Assembly: GCA_933228675.1 (NCBI GenBank)
Contig: OW121740.1
Location: forward strand, 129,167,299 to 129,231,298
Length of the DNA stretch: 64,000 nucleotides
Direction of reading: 5' to 3'
DNA from: Stomorhina lunata
Taxonomy: Eukaryota > Arthropoda > Insecta > Diptera > Rhiniidae
Part shown: positions 26,691 to 38,300 of the stretch, one piece after another
Layout of the letters: every line of letters starts with the position of its first letter
Numbering within the stretch: position 1 is the stretch's first letter
Position numbers and translations under genes: made by a program
Notes under the pieces: model-generated
What the model saw: only the letters and a program-made list of their open reading frames with translations
Told to the model about the DNA's origin: nothing
Databases searched by the model: none

Positions 26691-29600
26691 GGTAGGTGCT
26701 GTTAACAGTTTTTTAAAATATCAAATGTGAGATCATGCTAAGGGAGGATCGCCAGTTCCCAGGAAACAAGGCAACGTGGGCGGACAAATGTAGTATCCGG
26801 TTGTAGCTAAGGATGTTTCCTATGAGCTCCTATAGTCAGAACCTTTAACAGAGCGAGTTGCTAGGAGTTATTAGCATTTTAAAAAAATTTCATATGTGGG
26901 ACTATGTTAAGGGAGGATTCCAGATTCCTTGGAAACAAGGCAACGTGGGCGGACAAATGAGGTATCGGGGAGTAGCTGAGGATGTTTTCTATAGGGTTCC
27001 ATTGTCAGAATATCTAACAGAGCGAGTTGGTAGGAGTTATTGAGATTTTTCAAAAATTTCATATGTGGGACTATGTTAAGGGAGGATTCCAGATTCTTTG
27101 GAAACAAGGCAACGTGGGGCGACAAATGAGGTATCGGGGAGTAGCTAAGGACGTTTTCTATAGGGTTCCATTGTCAGAATATCTAACAGAGCGAGTTGGT
27201 AGGAGTTATTGAGACTTTTCAAAAATTTCATATGTGGGACTATGTTAAGGGAGGATTCCAGATTCCTTGGAAACAAGGCAACGTGGGCGGACAAATGAGG
27301 TATCGGGGAGTAGCTGAGGATGTTTTCTATAGGGTTCCATTGTCAGAATATCTAACAGAGCGAGTTGGTAGGAGTTATTGAGATTTTTCAAAAATTTCAT
27401 ATGTGGGACTATGTTAAGGGAGGATTCCAGATTCCTTGGAAACAAGTCAACGTGGGGGGACAAATGAGGTATCGGGGAGTAGCTGAGGATATTTTCTATA
27501 GGGTTCCATTGTCAGAATATCTAACAGAGCGAGTTGGTAGGAGTTATTGAGATTTTTTAAAAATTTCATATGTGGGACTATGTTAAGGGAGGATTCCAGA
27601 TTCCTTGGAAACAAGGCAACGTGGGGGGACAAATGAGGTATCGGGGAGTAGCTGAGGATGTTTTCTATAGGGTTCCATTGTCAGAATATCTAACAGAGCG
27701 AGTTGGTAGGAGTTATTGAGATTTTTCAAAAATTTCATATGTGGGACTATGTTAAGGGAGGATTCCAGATTCCTTGGAAACAAGGCAACGTGGGGGGACA
27801 AATGAGGTATCGGGGAGTAGCTGAGGATGTTTTCTATAGGGTTCCATTGTCAGAATATCTAACAGAGCGAGTTGGTAGGAGTTATTGAGATTTTTCAAAA
27901 ATTTCATATGTGGGACTATGTTAAGGGAGGATTCCAGATTCCTTGGAAACAAGGCAACGTGGGCGGACAAATAAGGTGTCGGGGAGTAGCTGAGGATGTT
28001 TTCTATAGGGCTCAATTGTCAGAATATCTAACAGAGCGAGTTGGTAGGAGTTATTGAGATTTATCAAAAATTTCATATGTGGGACTATGTTAAGGGAGGA
28101 TTCCAGATTCCTTGGAAACAAGGCAACGTGGGCGGACAAATAAGGTGTCGGGGAGTAGCTGAGGATGTTTTCTATAGGGCTCAATTGTCAGAATATCTAA
28201 CAGAGCGAGTTGGTAGGAGTTATTGAGATTTATCAAAAATTTCATATGTGGGACTATGTTAAGGGAGGATTCCAGATTCCTTGGAAACAAGGCAACGTGG
28301 GGGGACAAATGAGGTATCGGGGAGTAGCTGAGGATGTTTTCTATAGGGTTCCATTGTCAGAATATCTAACAGAGCGAGTTGGTAGGAGCTATTGACATTT
28401 TTCAAAAATTATATGTTAAGGGAGGATTCCAGATTCCATGAAAACAAGGCAACGTGGGCGGACTAGTGAGGTATCGGGGAGTAGCTGAGGATGTTTTCTA
28501 TAGGGTTCCATTGTCAGAATATCTAACAGAGCGAGTTGGTAAGAGTTATTGAGATTTTTCAAAAATTTCATATGTGGGAATATGTTAAGGGAGGATTCCA
28601 GATTCCTTGGAAACAAGGCAACGTGGGGGGACAAATCAGGTATCGGGGAGTAGCTAAGGATGTTTTCTATAGGCTTCCATTGTCAGAATATCTAACAGAG
28701 CTAGTTGGTAGGAGTTATTGAGATTTTTCAAAAATTTCATATGTCGGACTATGTTAAGGGAGGATTCCAGATTCCTTGGAAACAAGGCAACGTGGGCGGA
28801 CAAATAAGGTGTCGGGGAGTAGCTGAGGATGTTTTCTATAGGGCTCCATTGTCAGAATATCTAACAGAGCGAGTTGGTAGGAGCTATTGACATTTTTCAA
28901 AAATTTCATATGTGGGAATATATTAAGGGAGGATTCCAGATTCCTTGGAAACAAGGCAACGTGGGGGGACAAATGAGGTATCGGGGAGTAGCTGAGGATG
29001 TTTTCTATAGGGTTCCATTGTCAGAATATCTAACAGAGCGAGTTGGTAGGAGTTATTGAGATTTTTTAAAAATTTCATATGTGGGACTATGTTAAGGGAG
29101 GATTCCAGATTCCTTGGAAACAAGGCAACGTGGGGGGACAAATGAGGTATCGGGGAGTAGCTGAGGATGTTTTCTATAGGGTTCCATTGTCAGAATATCT
29201 AACAGAGCGAGTTGGTAGGAGTTATTGAGATTTTTCAAAAATTTCATATGTGGGACTATGTTAAGGGAGGATTCCAGATTCCTTGGAAACAAGGCAACGT
29301 GGGCGGACAAATAAGGTGTCGGGGAGTAGCTGTCAATTGTCAGCTGTCAATTGTCAGAATATCTAACAGAGCGAGTTGGTAGGAGTTATTGAGATTTATC
29401 AAAAATTTCATATGTGGGACTATGTTAAGGGAGGATTCCAGATTCCTTGGAAACAAGGCAACGTGGGGGGACAAATGAGGTATCGGGGAGTAGCTGAGGA
29501 TGTTTTCTATAGGGTTCCATTGTCAGAATATCTAACAGAGCGAGTTGGTAGGAGTTATTGAGATTTTTCAAAAATTTCATATGTGGGACTATGTTAAGGG

Positions 29601-32284
29601 AGGATTCCAGATTCCATAGAAACAAGGCAACGTGGGCGGACTAATGAGGTATCGGGGAGTAGCTGAGGATGTTTTCTATAGGGTTCCATTGTCAGAATAT
29701 CTAACAGAGCGAGTTGGTAGGAGTTATTGAGATTTTTCAAAAATTTCATATGTGGGACTATGTTAAGGGAGGATTCCAGATTCCATGGAAACAAGGCAAC
29801 GTGGGCGGACTAATGAGGTATCGGGGAGTAGCTAAGGATGTTTTCTATAGGGCTCAATTGTCAGAATATCTAACAGAGCGAGTTGGTAGGAGTTATTGAA
29901 AATTTTCAAAAATTTCATATGTGGGACTATGTTAAGGGAGGATTCCAGATTCCTTGGAAACAAGTCAACGTGGGGCGACAAATGAGGTATCAGGGAGTAG
30001 CTGAGGATATTTTCTATAGGGCTCTATTGTCAGAATATCTAACAGAGCGAGTTGGTAGGAGTTATTGAGATTTTTCAAAAATTTCATATGTGGGAATATG
30101 TTAAGGGAGGATTCCAGATTCCTTGGAAACAAGGCAACGTGGGGGGACAAATGAGGTATCGGGGAGTAGCTGAGGATGTTTTCTATAGGGTTCCATTGTC
30201 AGAATATCTAACAGAGCGAGTTGGTAGGAGCTATTGACATTTTTCAAAAATTATATGTTAAGGGAGGATTCCAGATTCCATGAAAACAAGGCAACGTGGG
30301 CGGACTAATGAGGTATCGGGGAGTAGCTGAGGATGTTTTCTATAGGGTTCCATTGTCAGAATATCTAACAGAGCGAGTTGGTAGGAGTTATTGAGATTTT
30401 TCAAAAATTTCATATGTGGGACTATGTTAAGGGAGGATTCCAGATTCCATAGAAACAAGGCAACGTGGGCGGACTAATGAGGTATCGGGGAGTAGCTGAG
30501 GATGTTTTCTATAGGGTTCCATTGTCAGAATATCTAACAGAGCGAGTTGGTAGGAGTTATTGAGATTTTTCAAAAATTTCATATGTGGGACTATGTTAAG
30601 GGAGGATTCCAGATTCCTTGGAAACAAGTCAACGTGGGGCGACAAATTAGGTATCGGGGAGTAGCTGAGGATGTTTTCTATAGGGTTCCATTGTCAGAAT
30701 ATCTAACAGAGCGAGTTGGTAGGAGTTATTGAGATTTTTCAAAAATTTCATATGTGGGAATATGTTAAGGGAGGATTATAGATTCCTAGGAAACAAGGCA
30801 ATGTGGGGGGACAAATGAGGTATCGGGGAGTAGCTGAGGATGTTTTCTATAGGGTTCCATTGTCAGCATATCTAACAGAGCGAGTTGGTAGGAGTTATTG
30901 AGATTTTTCAAAAATTTCATATGTGGGACTATGTTAAGGGAGGATTCCAGGTTCCTTGGAAACAAGGCAACGTGGGGGGACAAATGAGGTATCGGGGAGT
31001 ACCTGAGGATGTTTTCTATTGGGTTCCATTGTCAGAATATCTAACAGAGCGAGTTGGTAGGAGTTATTGAGATTTTTCAAAAATTTCATATGTGGCAATT
31101 TGTTAAGGGAGGATTCCAGATTCCTTGGAAACAAGGCAACGTGGGGAGACAAATGAGGTATCGGGGAGTAGCTGAGGATGTTTTCTATAGGGTTCCATTG
31201 TCAGAATATCTAACAGAGCGAGTTGGTAGGAGTTATTGAGATTTTTCAAAAATTTCATATGTGGGACTATGTTTAGGGAGGATTCCAGATTCCTTGGAAA
31301 CAAGTCAACGTGGGGCGACAAATGAGGTATCTGGGAGTAGCTGAGGATATTTTCTATAGGGCTCTATTGTCAGAATATCGAACAGAGCGAGTTGGTAGGA
31401 GTTATTGAGATTTTTCAAAAATTTCATATGTGGGAATATGTTAAGGGAGGATTCCAGATTCCTTGGAAACAAGGCAACGTGGGGGGACAAATGAGGTATC
31501 GGGGAGTAGCTGAGGATGTTTTCTATAGGGTTCCATTGTCAGAATATCTAACAGAGCGAGTTGGTAGGAGTTATTGAGATTTTTCAAAAATTTCATATGT
31601 GGGACTATGTTAAGGGAGGATTCCAGATTCCATAGAAACAAGGCAACGTGGGCGGACTAATGAGGTATCGGGGAGTAGCTGAGGATGTTTTCTATAGGGT
31701 TCCATTGTCAGAATATCTAACAGAGTGAGTTGGTAGGAGTTATTGAGATTTTTCAAAAATTTCATATGTGGGAATATGTTAAGGGAGGATTCCAGATTCC
31801 TTGGAAACAAGGCAACGTGGGGGGACAAATCAGGTATCGGGGAGTAGCTAAGGATGTTTTCTATAGGCTTCCATTGTCAGAATATCTAACAGAGCTAGTT
31901 GGTAGGAGTTATTGAGATTTTTCAAAAATTTCATATGTCGGACTATGTTAAGGGAGGATTCCAGATTCCTTGGAAACAAGGCAACGTGGGCGGACAAATA
32001 AGGTGTCGGGGAGTAGCTGAGGATGTTTTCTATAGGGCTCCATTGTCAGAATATCTAACAGAGCGAGTTGGTAGGAGCTATTGACATTTTTCAAAAATTT
32101 CATATGTGGGAATATATTAAGGGAGGATTCCAGATTCCTTGGAAACAAGGCAACGTGGGGGGACAAATGAGGTATCGGGGAGTAGCTGAGGATGTTTTCT
32201 ATAGGGTTCCATTGTCAGAATATCTAACAGAGCAAGTTGGTAGGAGCTATTGACATTTTTCAAAAATTGCATATATGGGACTAT
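26689..32284 (+). repeat. 169 bp tandem array, left arm
   Basis: 'ttggtaggagttattgag' recurs every 169 bp from 26,858 to 32,237, with one diverged unit at 26,689. Two 157 bp units (start 28,379 and 30,221) share the same 12 bp loss, and one 164 bp unit starts at 29,212. Each unit carries 'catatgtgggactatgtta', 'ggaggattccagattcc', 'ggcaacgtgggcgg', 'gtatcggggagtagctgag' and 'tctaacagagcgag'. Repeated 61- and 72-codon frames on both strands are by-products. The array is interrupted at 32,284 by the LTR retrotransposon and ends at about 43,034. Confidence 0.97.
32281..32284. repeat. 4 bp target-site duplication of the LTR element (left)
   Basis: CTAT here is repeated at 43,014-43,017. Joining the flanks restores an uninterrupted 169 bp unit (gggactatgttaaggg). 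Confidence 0.9.
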
Positions 32285-32539
32285 TGTTGTGAGTCGAAAA
32301 CTTTCACATTCACCCTCGTACAATGACAAACTGCATTGCTGTCATTTTGGAAACAAATTAAGAATTAAGTTGATAGTATTGAATTACAATAAACGCGTAC
32401 AATGAAAAGTGCATTGTACGCAATAATATATTAATAATAATATAAGAATTAAGTTGATAGTATTGAATTACAATAAACGCGTACAATGAAAAGTGCATTG
32501 TACGCAATAATATATTAAATAAGTCAATAGTTAAATTAG

Positions 32540-32547
32540 TATAAATA
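32540..32547 (+). promoter_or_regulatory. TATA-like box in 5' LTR
   Basis: TATAAATA, 37 bp upstream of the AATAAA signal. It is the only good TATA match in this part of the LTR, so transcription probably starts about 25-35 bp downstream. Start site inferred. Confidence 0.45.
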
Positions 32548-32583
32548 GTAATAACATTTAGTTAAGAGGAGGGAATTTTTGTA

Positions 32584-32589
32584 AATAAA
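32584..32589 (+). terminator. polyadenylation signal AATAAA in 5' LTR
   Basis: AATAAA. The copy in the 3' LTR (42,870-42,875) would be the one used for full-length RNA. Confidence 0.5.
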
Positions 32590-32730
32590 GCAACCAATCA
32601 ACACCTACTATTAGTAGGCAATCCACTAAATAATTGTTTTTTATTTTAAATAGAAAAAAGCCTGACATACACCAGCCTTTAAAGCGGGTCCCTGGACGGC
32701 AATACTTTAAAATAAGAAAACATAACATTT

Positions 32731-32748
32731 TGGCGCAGCCGGTAACCG
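32731..32748 (+). promoter_or_regulatory. tRNA primer-binding site
   Basis: TGGCGCAGCCGGTAACCG begins 3 nt after the 5' LTR. The TGG start is complementary to a tRNA CCA end. The first eight bases fit a tRNA-Ser-type acceptor as used by several insect gypsy-like elements, but I cannot confirm the isoacceptor. Confidence 0.8.
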
Positions 32749-32860
32749 CGGAAAAAATTTTTTCGTATAAATTATTAAAATTCGGTTTATAATTTTAATT
32801 ACGAAATTTTGCGCGGGTTAAGAACTAACTGGGTTTTGTATTCCTAAGGTACATGATAGG

Positions 32861-32904
32861 AGCGGTCCAATAAAAGACTAAACACTAGCTACCTTTGGAT
32901 CGTT
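32861..32904 (+). other. leader hairpin 1
   Basis: Stem 32,861-32,870 pairs with 32,895-32,904 (AGCGGTCCAA with TTGGATCGTT, including G-U pairs). The 24-nt loop carries 'taaaagactaaacactagct'. The same loop sequence tops a different stem in hairpin 2. Confidence 0.5.
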
Positions 32905-33102
32905 TTGTCCTGCATTGAAGGAAACATAAGACCCAAATAGGGATTGTGCAAGATTGGCAAACTGATAAGACTTCAGTTTGAAAGTTGCGTACAAAAAAAA
33001 AAAAAAACCCAAACAAAATTATAATATTATTAATAATAAAATTAATAAATATAATAATAAATAAAAGGTTTCAAACGAAGTTGGTTAAATCGTCCTGCGT
33101 CA

Positions 33103-33162
33103 CAGCACAAGATAATTTGATAAAAGACTAAACACTAGCTACCTTCGGATTATCTAGTGCTG
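33103..33162 (+). other. leader hairpin 2 with the same loop sequence
   Basis: CAGCACAAGATAAT (33,103-33,116) pairs with ATTATCTAGTGCTG (33,149-33,162) with one mismatch. The loop contains the 31 nt segment (33,120-33,150) that repeats 32,870-32,900 almost exactly. Confidence 0.55.
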
Positions 33163-33297
33163 GGGAGTGGAGCGGTAAGACTAACTGGTTGTGCACAGGG
33201 TAAGGCGGACTTGTTAAAGCTACGCTACTTCCGGCTTGCCTTGGGCAACTTTTGGAACTTTAATAATACAACGGTTTACTTTACTGCTCGAAGGAAA

Positions 33298-33336
33298 ATG
33301 ACGACAGTCTATGGATCTATGGTAAGTATATTCTAA
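33298..33336 (+). CDS. 12-codon upstream ORF abutting gag
   Basis: ATG at 33,298 opens a frame that ends with TAA at 33,334-33,336, directly before the gag ATG (33,337) and in the same frame. Inside it, at codon 8, lies 'atg|gtaagt' (donor GT at 33,322), a near-ideal splice donor in phase 0. It could tune gag initiation, or supply a start codon to a spliced subgenomic RNA. Both roles are inference. Confidence 0.4.
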   Translation: MTTVYGSMVSIF

Positions 33337-35340
33337 ATGGACAATCCTCAGACAAAAACCGACGAACTTATAAGTAAATTAAACAGACATAGTTACTCTG
33401 TTGACAGCTTACAGGTTTTAGCGTGGGAGGAATTAAGACGTATAAATTTAGACAAGAAGGTTATAAACGGACATAGGGAAAAAATAAGACAGAATAAACT
33501 AACAAAATTAGATGAAGTAGGATATTTGATACAATTGATAGGAGAACTGAATGAGGACCAATCGACAGAGTTAAAAAATAAAGTAAGTGAATTAGAAGAG
33601 ACAAAGAGGTTGTGTGAAAATCAGAGCAAGAAACTGAGGGAACAGATAAATTATACAGACAATTTATTAGAAGAAGTCGTAGCGGAAAATTCCGAGTTAT
33701 TGCAAACTTTAAAGAAAAAGGGATTAAGCGAAAAGGAAATTGATAGACATATAAAACAAGAACAACTGATAAACACAAAGGACGACACTATACAAAGACT
33801 ACAGACTGCATTGGAGAACGCGAGGCGAGAATTAGATACTATAGACAGATCAAGATCACCGACTCAATCGTTGAGCTTAGAGTTGAAAGGTGCTGGAATA
33901 CCTTCAATAGTCGTAACTGGGGCTCAAACAGCAGAGACACAAGGTCAGGAGATTTTATCGAAGGTAAAAACTGTGTTGAGGAACGCAAAGAAAGCCGGCA
34001 GTAGAGAGTACACGGCGGAGACAAAATCCAGAAAGCTAACCGAGCTAGAGGGGTATAAACAGTCATTTGAGGAATTAGCCATCACCGACGTACACGTTTT
34101 GGAAGACTTCAGAATTTCTCTAGGGACAGCGCAAAATATCTTAGAAAGACGGTGTCAATCTCCTTTACCTGAATCAAAAATAGACAAAATGCCAGCCTTG
34201 TCGGAAATAATAAAGATAGTGAACAACGCTGTTCCTACATTCTTTGGTACTGAAGGGCCCGACTTGTCATCGGAAGTATTTAGATACATTCAAGGATGCA
34301 AAATGGTGGAGAGAGAGCTGTTAACCCATGCCGATGGTCAACTATCTCAGGATATAATTGAATGCCTTAAATTAAGACTTATGGGTTCCGCTTATTCGAA
34401 GTTATCACAGTCTAATTTTAACTCAATAGATGCTCTTTGTGATAGCATAAAAAAAGTATACCTAAAAAAGAAAAATGTCGACCAGATAAGGGAGTTGATT
34501 ATAAACAGTAAACAGAACGTAAGGGAACCAGCTAGTAAGTTTGGAGAGCGGCTAGAGAGCTTACTGAAGGAAGCTATTGAAGCAGTTAGTAGTGAGTGGC
34601 CAGAAGGAGCAGGTCGTAGCGCAATGATCGCCGACTTTAAGAGGATTGCTGTTAAAAGCTTCATTAAGGGACTGAGAGACCAGGCACTGAAGGTAAGATT
34701 CATTGGACAGGAAAAGCACGAGTTGAACTCCTTGGTATCACTGGTGGAAGAAGCGGAGGAACTTCTTGGAGAAGGTCAGCATGTTATAAATGCGATTTCT
34801 TCTCTGACACCCTGTAGTTTCTGCAATGAGCAAGGTCACGAAAGGGTAAATTGCCGAAAACGTTTAAATACACCGTACTGTATTAACTGTGGCATATATG
34901 GACATGAGGTCGGCCCGATGTGCGAAGACAGAAGCAGTAGGAAAGTGACTTGTGATCACTGTAGAAAAAAGGGTCACACAGTAGAACATTGCAGACAAAG
35001 ATTGGCATCATTGTATTGCAGAGTGTGTCGGACAACTGGTCATCAGGAAAATCAGTTTTGTGGCCAAAGGCAGCAAAGTGATCAAAACCAGTGGAGGAGC
35101 AACCGACCAACTAACACCAAGATACCCCCGGACAGAAATTTTGAAATGAGAAACGACAGTGCGATGGTAAAAAACCGAACCAAAAATGGGACCCAACTGT
35201 GTTACAAATGCGGTCAACCAGGCCACTTTGCGGGAGCATGTCGGAATAATTCTGTCCCACGAAGTGCAAACTACTCTCGGACAAAAGAAAGTCCAATAAA
35301 TAATTCGGGAAATGCCAATCGACCCAGTTACGGCCAATAA
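33337..35340 (+). CDS. gag: Gag polyprotein with five CCHC knuckles
   Basis: A 667-residue structural protein that would package element RNA. Residues about 80-165 are charged, heptad-like and probably coiled coil. Residues about 290-480 have the helical, capsid-like character expected of Gag. The C-terminal third carries five zinc knuckles starting at C493, C515, C539, C561 and C622. Knuckles 1, 3 and 5 are C-X2-C-X4-H-X4-C; knuckles 2 and 4 are C-X2-C-X4-H-X5-C. The ATG at 33,337 is the first in this frame after the upstream-ORF stop. The TAA stop at 35,338 lies inside a hairpin that overlaps the pol frame by 37 nt, so Pol is probably made by -1 frameshifting. No stop or frameshift breaks the gene. 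Five knuckles are more than the one or two usual for retroviral Gag. Confidence 0.92.
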   Translation: MDNPQTKTDELISKLNRHSYSVDSLQVLAWEELRRINLDKKVINGHREKIRQNKLTKLDEVGYLIQLIGELNEDQSTELKNKVSELEETKRLCENQSKKLREQINYTDNLLEEVVAENSELLQTLKKKGLSEKEIDRHIKQEQLINTKDDTIQRLQTALENARRELDTIDRSRSPTQSLSLELKGAGIPSIVVTGAQTAETQGQEILSKVKTVLRNAKKAGSREYTAETKSRKLTELEGYKQSFEELAITDVHVLEDFRISLGTAQNILERRCQSPLPESKIDKMPALSEIIKIVNNAVPTFFGTEGPDLSSEVFRYIQGCKMVERELLTHADGQLSQDIIECLKLRLMGSAYSKLSQSNFNSIDALCDSIKKVYLKKKNVDQIRELIINSKQNVREPASKFGERLESLLKEAIEAVSSEWPEGAGRSAMIADFKRIAVKSFIKGLRDQALKVRFIGQEKHELNSLVSLVEEAEELLGEGQHVINAISSLTPCSFCNEQGHERVNCRKRLNTPYCINCGIYGHEVGPMCEDRSSRKVTCDHCRKKGHTVEHCRQRLASLYCRVCRTTGHQENQFCGQRQQSDQNQWRSNRPTNTKIPPDRNFEMRNDSAMVKNRTKNGTQLCYKCGQPGHFAGACRNNSVPRSANYSRTKESPINNSGNANRPSYGQ

Positions 35341-38300
35341 CTGGGGTAGAAGAAATAAATAACACGATTACTTGGCGCAAACATAAAAAGGAGAAAGTCC
35401 ATGAAAATTTAACAGATGAAGAACCTAAGCAAAAGTTACAGGATGTCCCTGAGGCAGGAGAAGCTACTAAAGTGATCCACAAGGGTACGGTTTCCACCAC
35501 GCGCTCTTGCCGAGATGTCAAGGAAAAAGAACAAGTGGTACTTGTTGACACAGGAACTAAAGTCAGTACAACAACAACAACAGGGAAACAAGTCACGGGT
35601 ACTGCTCATAAGAGAAAAACATTCGAAGATAGCCAAATCAATATAAGTAACAGTGGAATAGAGTCACCCGACAGTGTGGACACAGTTTTCATCACGCTTC
35701 CATGCCAAGAGGCAAAGGAAGGAAAACTGGTCTTACTTGTAGACACTGGGGCAGATTCCAGCATAGTGAAAGAAGAGGCTATTAACGCTTTTCAGAACGG
35801 AAATAAGAGAGAAGTAAGAAAATTGGCTGGAGCCTTTGGAGGCAGTGCTTCAACGTTGGGCGCAGTACAGATACATGTGGTTGGAGGGAAAGCTCCATGG
35901 ATTTTTCATGTGGTCGCTCAAGGAAGCGGAGTTCCAGGTGACGGAGTTCTCGGGCGAGATAATATTTGGGGGAAAAGTATAATAAATTCCATGACTCGAA
36001 CCTTGAAAATTTTCGAGAACAACAATTTAGTTAAAACATTCTTGCTACAAAATGAAAGAGCGAGCATAGAATCAACAAACATTAAAAATTTCCTGGTTAA
36101 GGAGAGGACAATTACTATGGTGCCAGTTAATTTGAAAACGAAGGACAAAACTGTGGTGATTCACAAGCAACAACTTCACCCAGGGGTCTATGTAGGAAAT
36201 ACTATAGTCAACGTTCGCAACGGAAATGCAATAGTACCCGTATTGAACGCAACAGAAGAAAGTATGCCGGTGGGCAAAAACATAAAAATACAGTTCTCGA
36301 GGTTAAATCATTACACGGTCCATAAAGAAACCGAAACTTTAAAGACACCCATTATAGACGGGACTGAAAGAATAAGAGAATTGAAAGAATTATTAATGAA
36401 GGAAAAGGATTGGAACTCGGAGGAAAGAGCTTCGATGAACGCAATCTGCGAAAAATATCACGATGTATTTATGCTGTTTGGAGATAAGCTGCCCTTCACA
36501 ACGCTGATTGAACATAAAATACCCACAAAATTGGATCAACCACCAATCAACCAGAAGCAGTACAGGCTACCCCATGTACACAAGGACGAGATTAATCAAC
36601 AAGTATCTGAGCTCTTAAAAGAAGGAATTATAGCTCCGAGCACATCACCATGGAATTCACCTCTATTATTGGTGCCTAAAAAATTACAGGACGGAAAGAC
36701 CAAGTTTAGAATGGTTGTGGATTTCCGGAAACTTAATGACGTCACTACTAAGCAGGTATTTCCTATTCCCCGAATAGATGAAATATTAGATCAATTAGGA
36801 AACAGCAGATACTTCACCACTCTGGATTTGGCAAGTGGGTATCATCAAGTGCTGTTGGATAAGGAAGATAAGAAAAAAACGGCTTTTAGCACAGACAAAG
36901 GACATTTTGAGTTCAACAGAATGCCGTTTGGGTTGACAGGTGCTCCAGCAACGTTCCAAAGAGTTATGAATACAATATTAACAGGCCTTCAAGGTTTAGA
37001 TTGTTTTGTGTACCTAGATGACATAGTCATTTACGGAAGGAATGTGGCAGACCATGAGAAAAAAATAACGAACGTTTTATCTCGTCTGCGCGACAGCGGT
37101 CTTAAATTGAATACGGGAAAATGTCAGTTTCTGAGGAGAGAAATTGTTTACTTGGGACATAAGTGTTCAGAAAAAGGAGCACTCCCCGATCCCACGAAAG
37201 TAGAAAGTGTGAAGAACTTAAATCCTCCAAGAAGTATAAAAGAAGTTCAAGCGCTACTAGGGTTAGTCAACTACTACCGAAAATTTGTAAAGGGTATGGC
37301 GGAGCTGGCATCACCAATAACCCGCCTGCTCAAGAAAAACTCCAAATTTGTCTGGACAAAGGAGTGCCAACAAGCCTTTAATAGAATTAAGGAAAACATT
37401 ATTAGTCCTCCCATTCTAATTTACCCAGACTTTTCGGAATCTTTCCGTGTAACCACAGATGCTAGCAACGAAGCACTGGGAGCAGTACTTTCACAGCTAA
37501 GGAATGGCAAAGACCACCCCATAGCATTCGCGAGTAGGACCTTAAGCGACACTGAAAAAAGGTACTCAACAATTGAAAAGGAAATGTTAGGCATAGTGTG
37601 GGCGACACGCACTTTCCGCCCCTATTTATTGGGACGACCTTTTACTGTATTCACGGATCACCAACCCTTGAGGGGCATTGCAAACCTAAAAGACCAGACT
37701 TCGAGACTTGCTCGGTTCAGGCATAAATTGTCGGAGTATGAATTCGACATTGCCTACAAGCCGGGAAAAACCAACTTAAATGCTGATGCGCTGAGCCGAC
37801 TTCCTGTAGAAGACCAGAAAATACAGGTTGTTACCAGAGCTCAAAAAAGAGAGTTAAATAAAACAAGCATAAAAGAAGCTCAAAATAATGAAGATTCATC
37901 AGAAGAAAGGATCGCTGAGGAAAATTTCAGTATGGAGCACAGAGATGCCGTTAAAATTTTAACCGACAGAAAGGACATCGAAGAAGTTCTTCGAAGCTTT
38001 CATGACTCGCCTTTAGGTGGGCACCAGGGTGTCTGGAAGACCATAAGGCGAATTAGGAGACAATACAGATGGAAAGGTATGCAACGGGATATTAACAATT
38101 ATATAAGAAAGTGTCAGAAGTGCCAAAAGAACAAGTGCGGACCAGTCGGCAAAGAACAAATGGTGTTAACCGACACACCGCAAAGACCATTTGAAAAAGT
38201 TTATATGGACATGGTGGGCCCTTTGCCAACCACCACTGCAGGCAACAAATACATTCTCACTTTTCAAGACGATTTGTCGAAATTTTTTATTTGTGCACCA

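Larger units (their letters stand above)
32285..32727 (+). repeat. 5' LTR (443 bp)
   Basis: Starts TGTTGTGAGTCG and ends AAACATAACA, so the termini are short inverted TGTT/AACA. It contains an internal direct duplication of about 76 bp at 84 bp spacing (32,359 and 32,443). Each copy carries a perfect 10 bp hairpin stem, GCGTACAATG / CATTGTACGC, with a 7 nt loop. A third imperfect dyad, AATGACA/TGTCATT, is near the start. Confidence 0.95.

Noticed and set aside
26858..32253. Dozens of similar 61- and 72-codon frames on both strands
   Set aside because: They recur every 169 bp with the satellite unit, start at non-ATG codons in one orientation, and are equally open on the other strand. They are by-products of the repeat.
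26689..32284. CRISPR-like array
   Set aside because: There are no spacers: whole 169 bp units are repeated, and the setting is a eukaryotic genome.
33461..36148. Antisense frames across gag and pol
   Set aside because: Shadows of the sense genes, with no recognisable domain.
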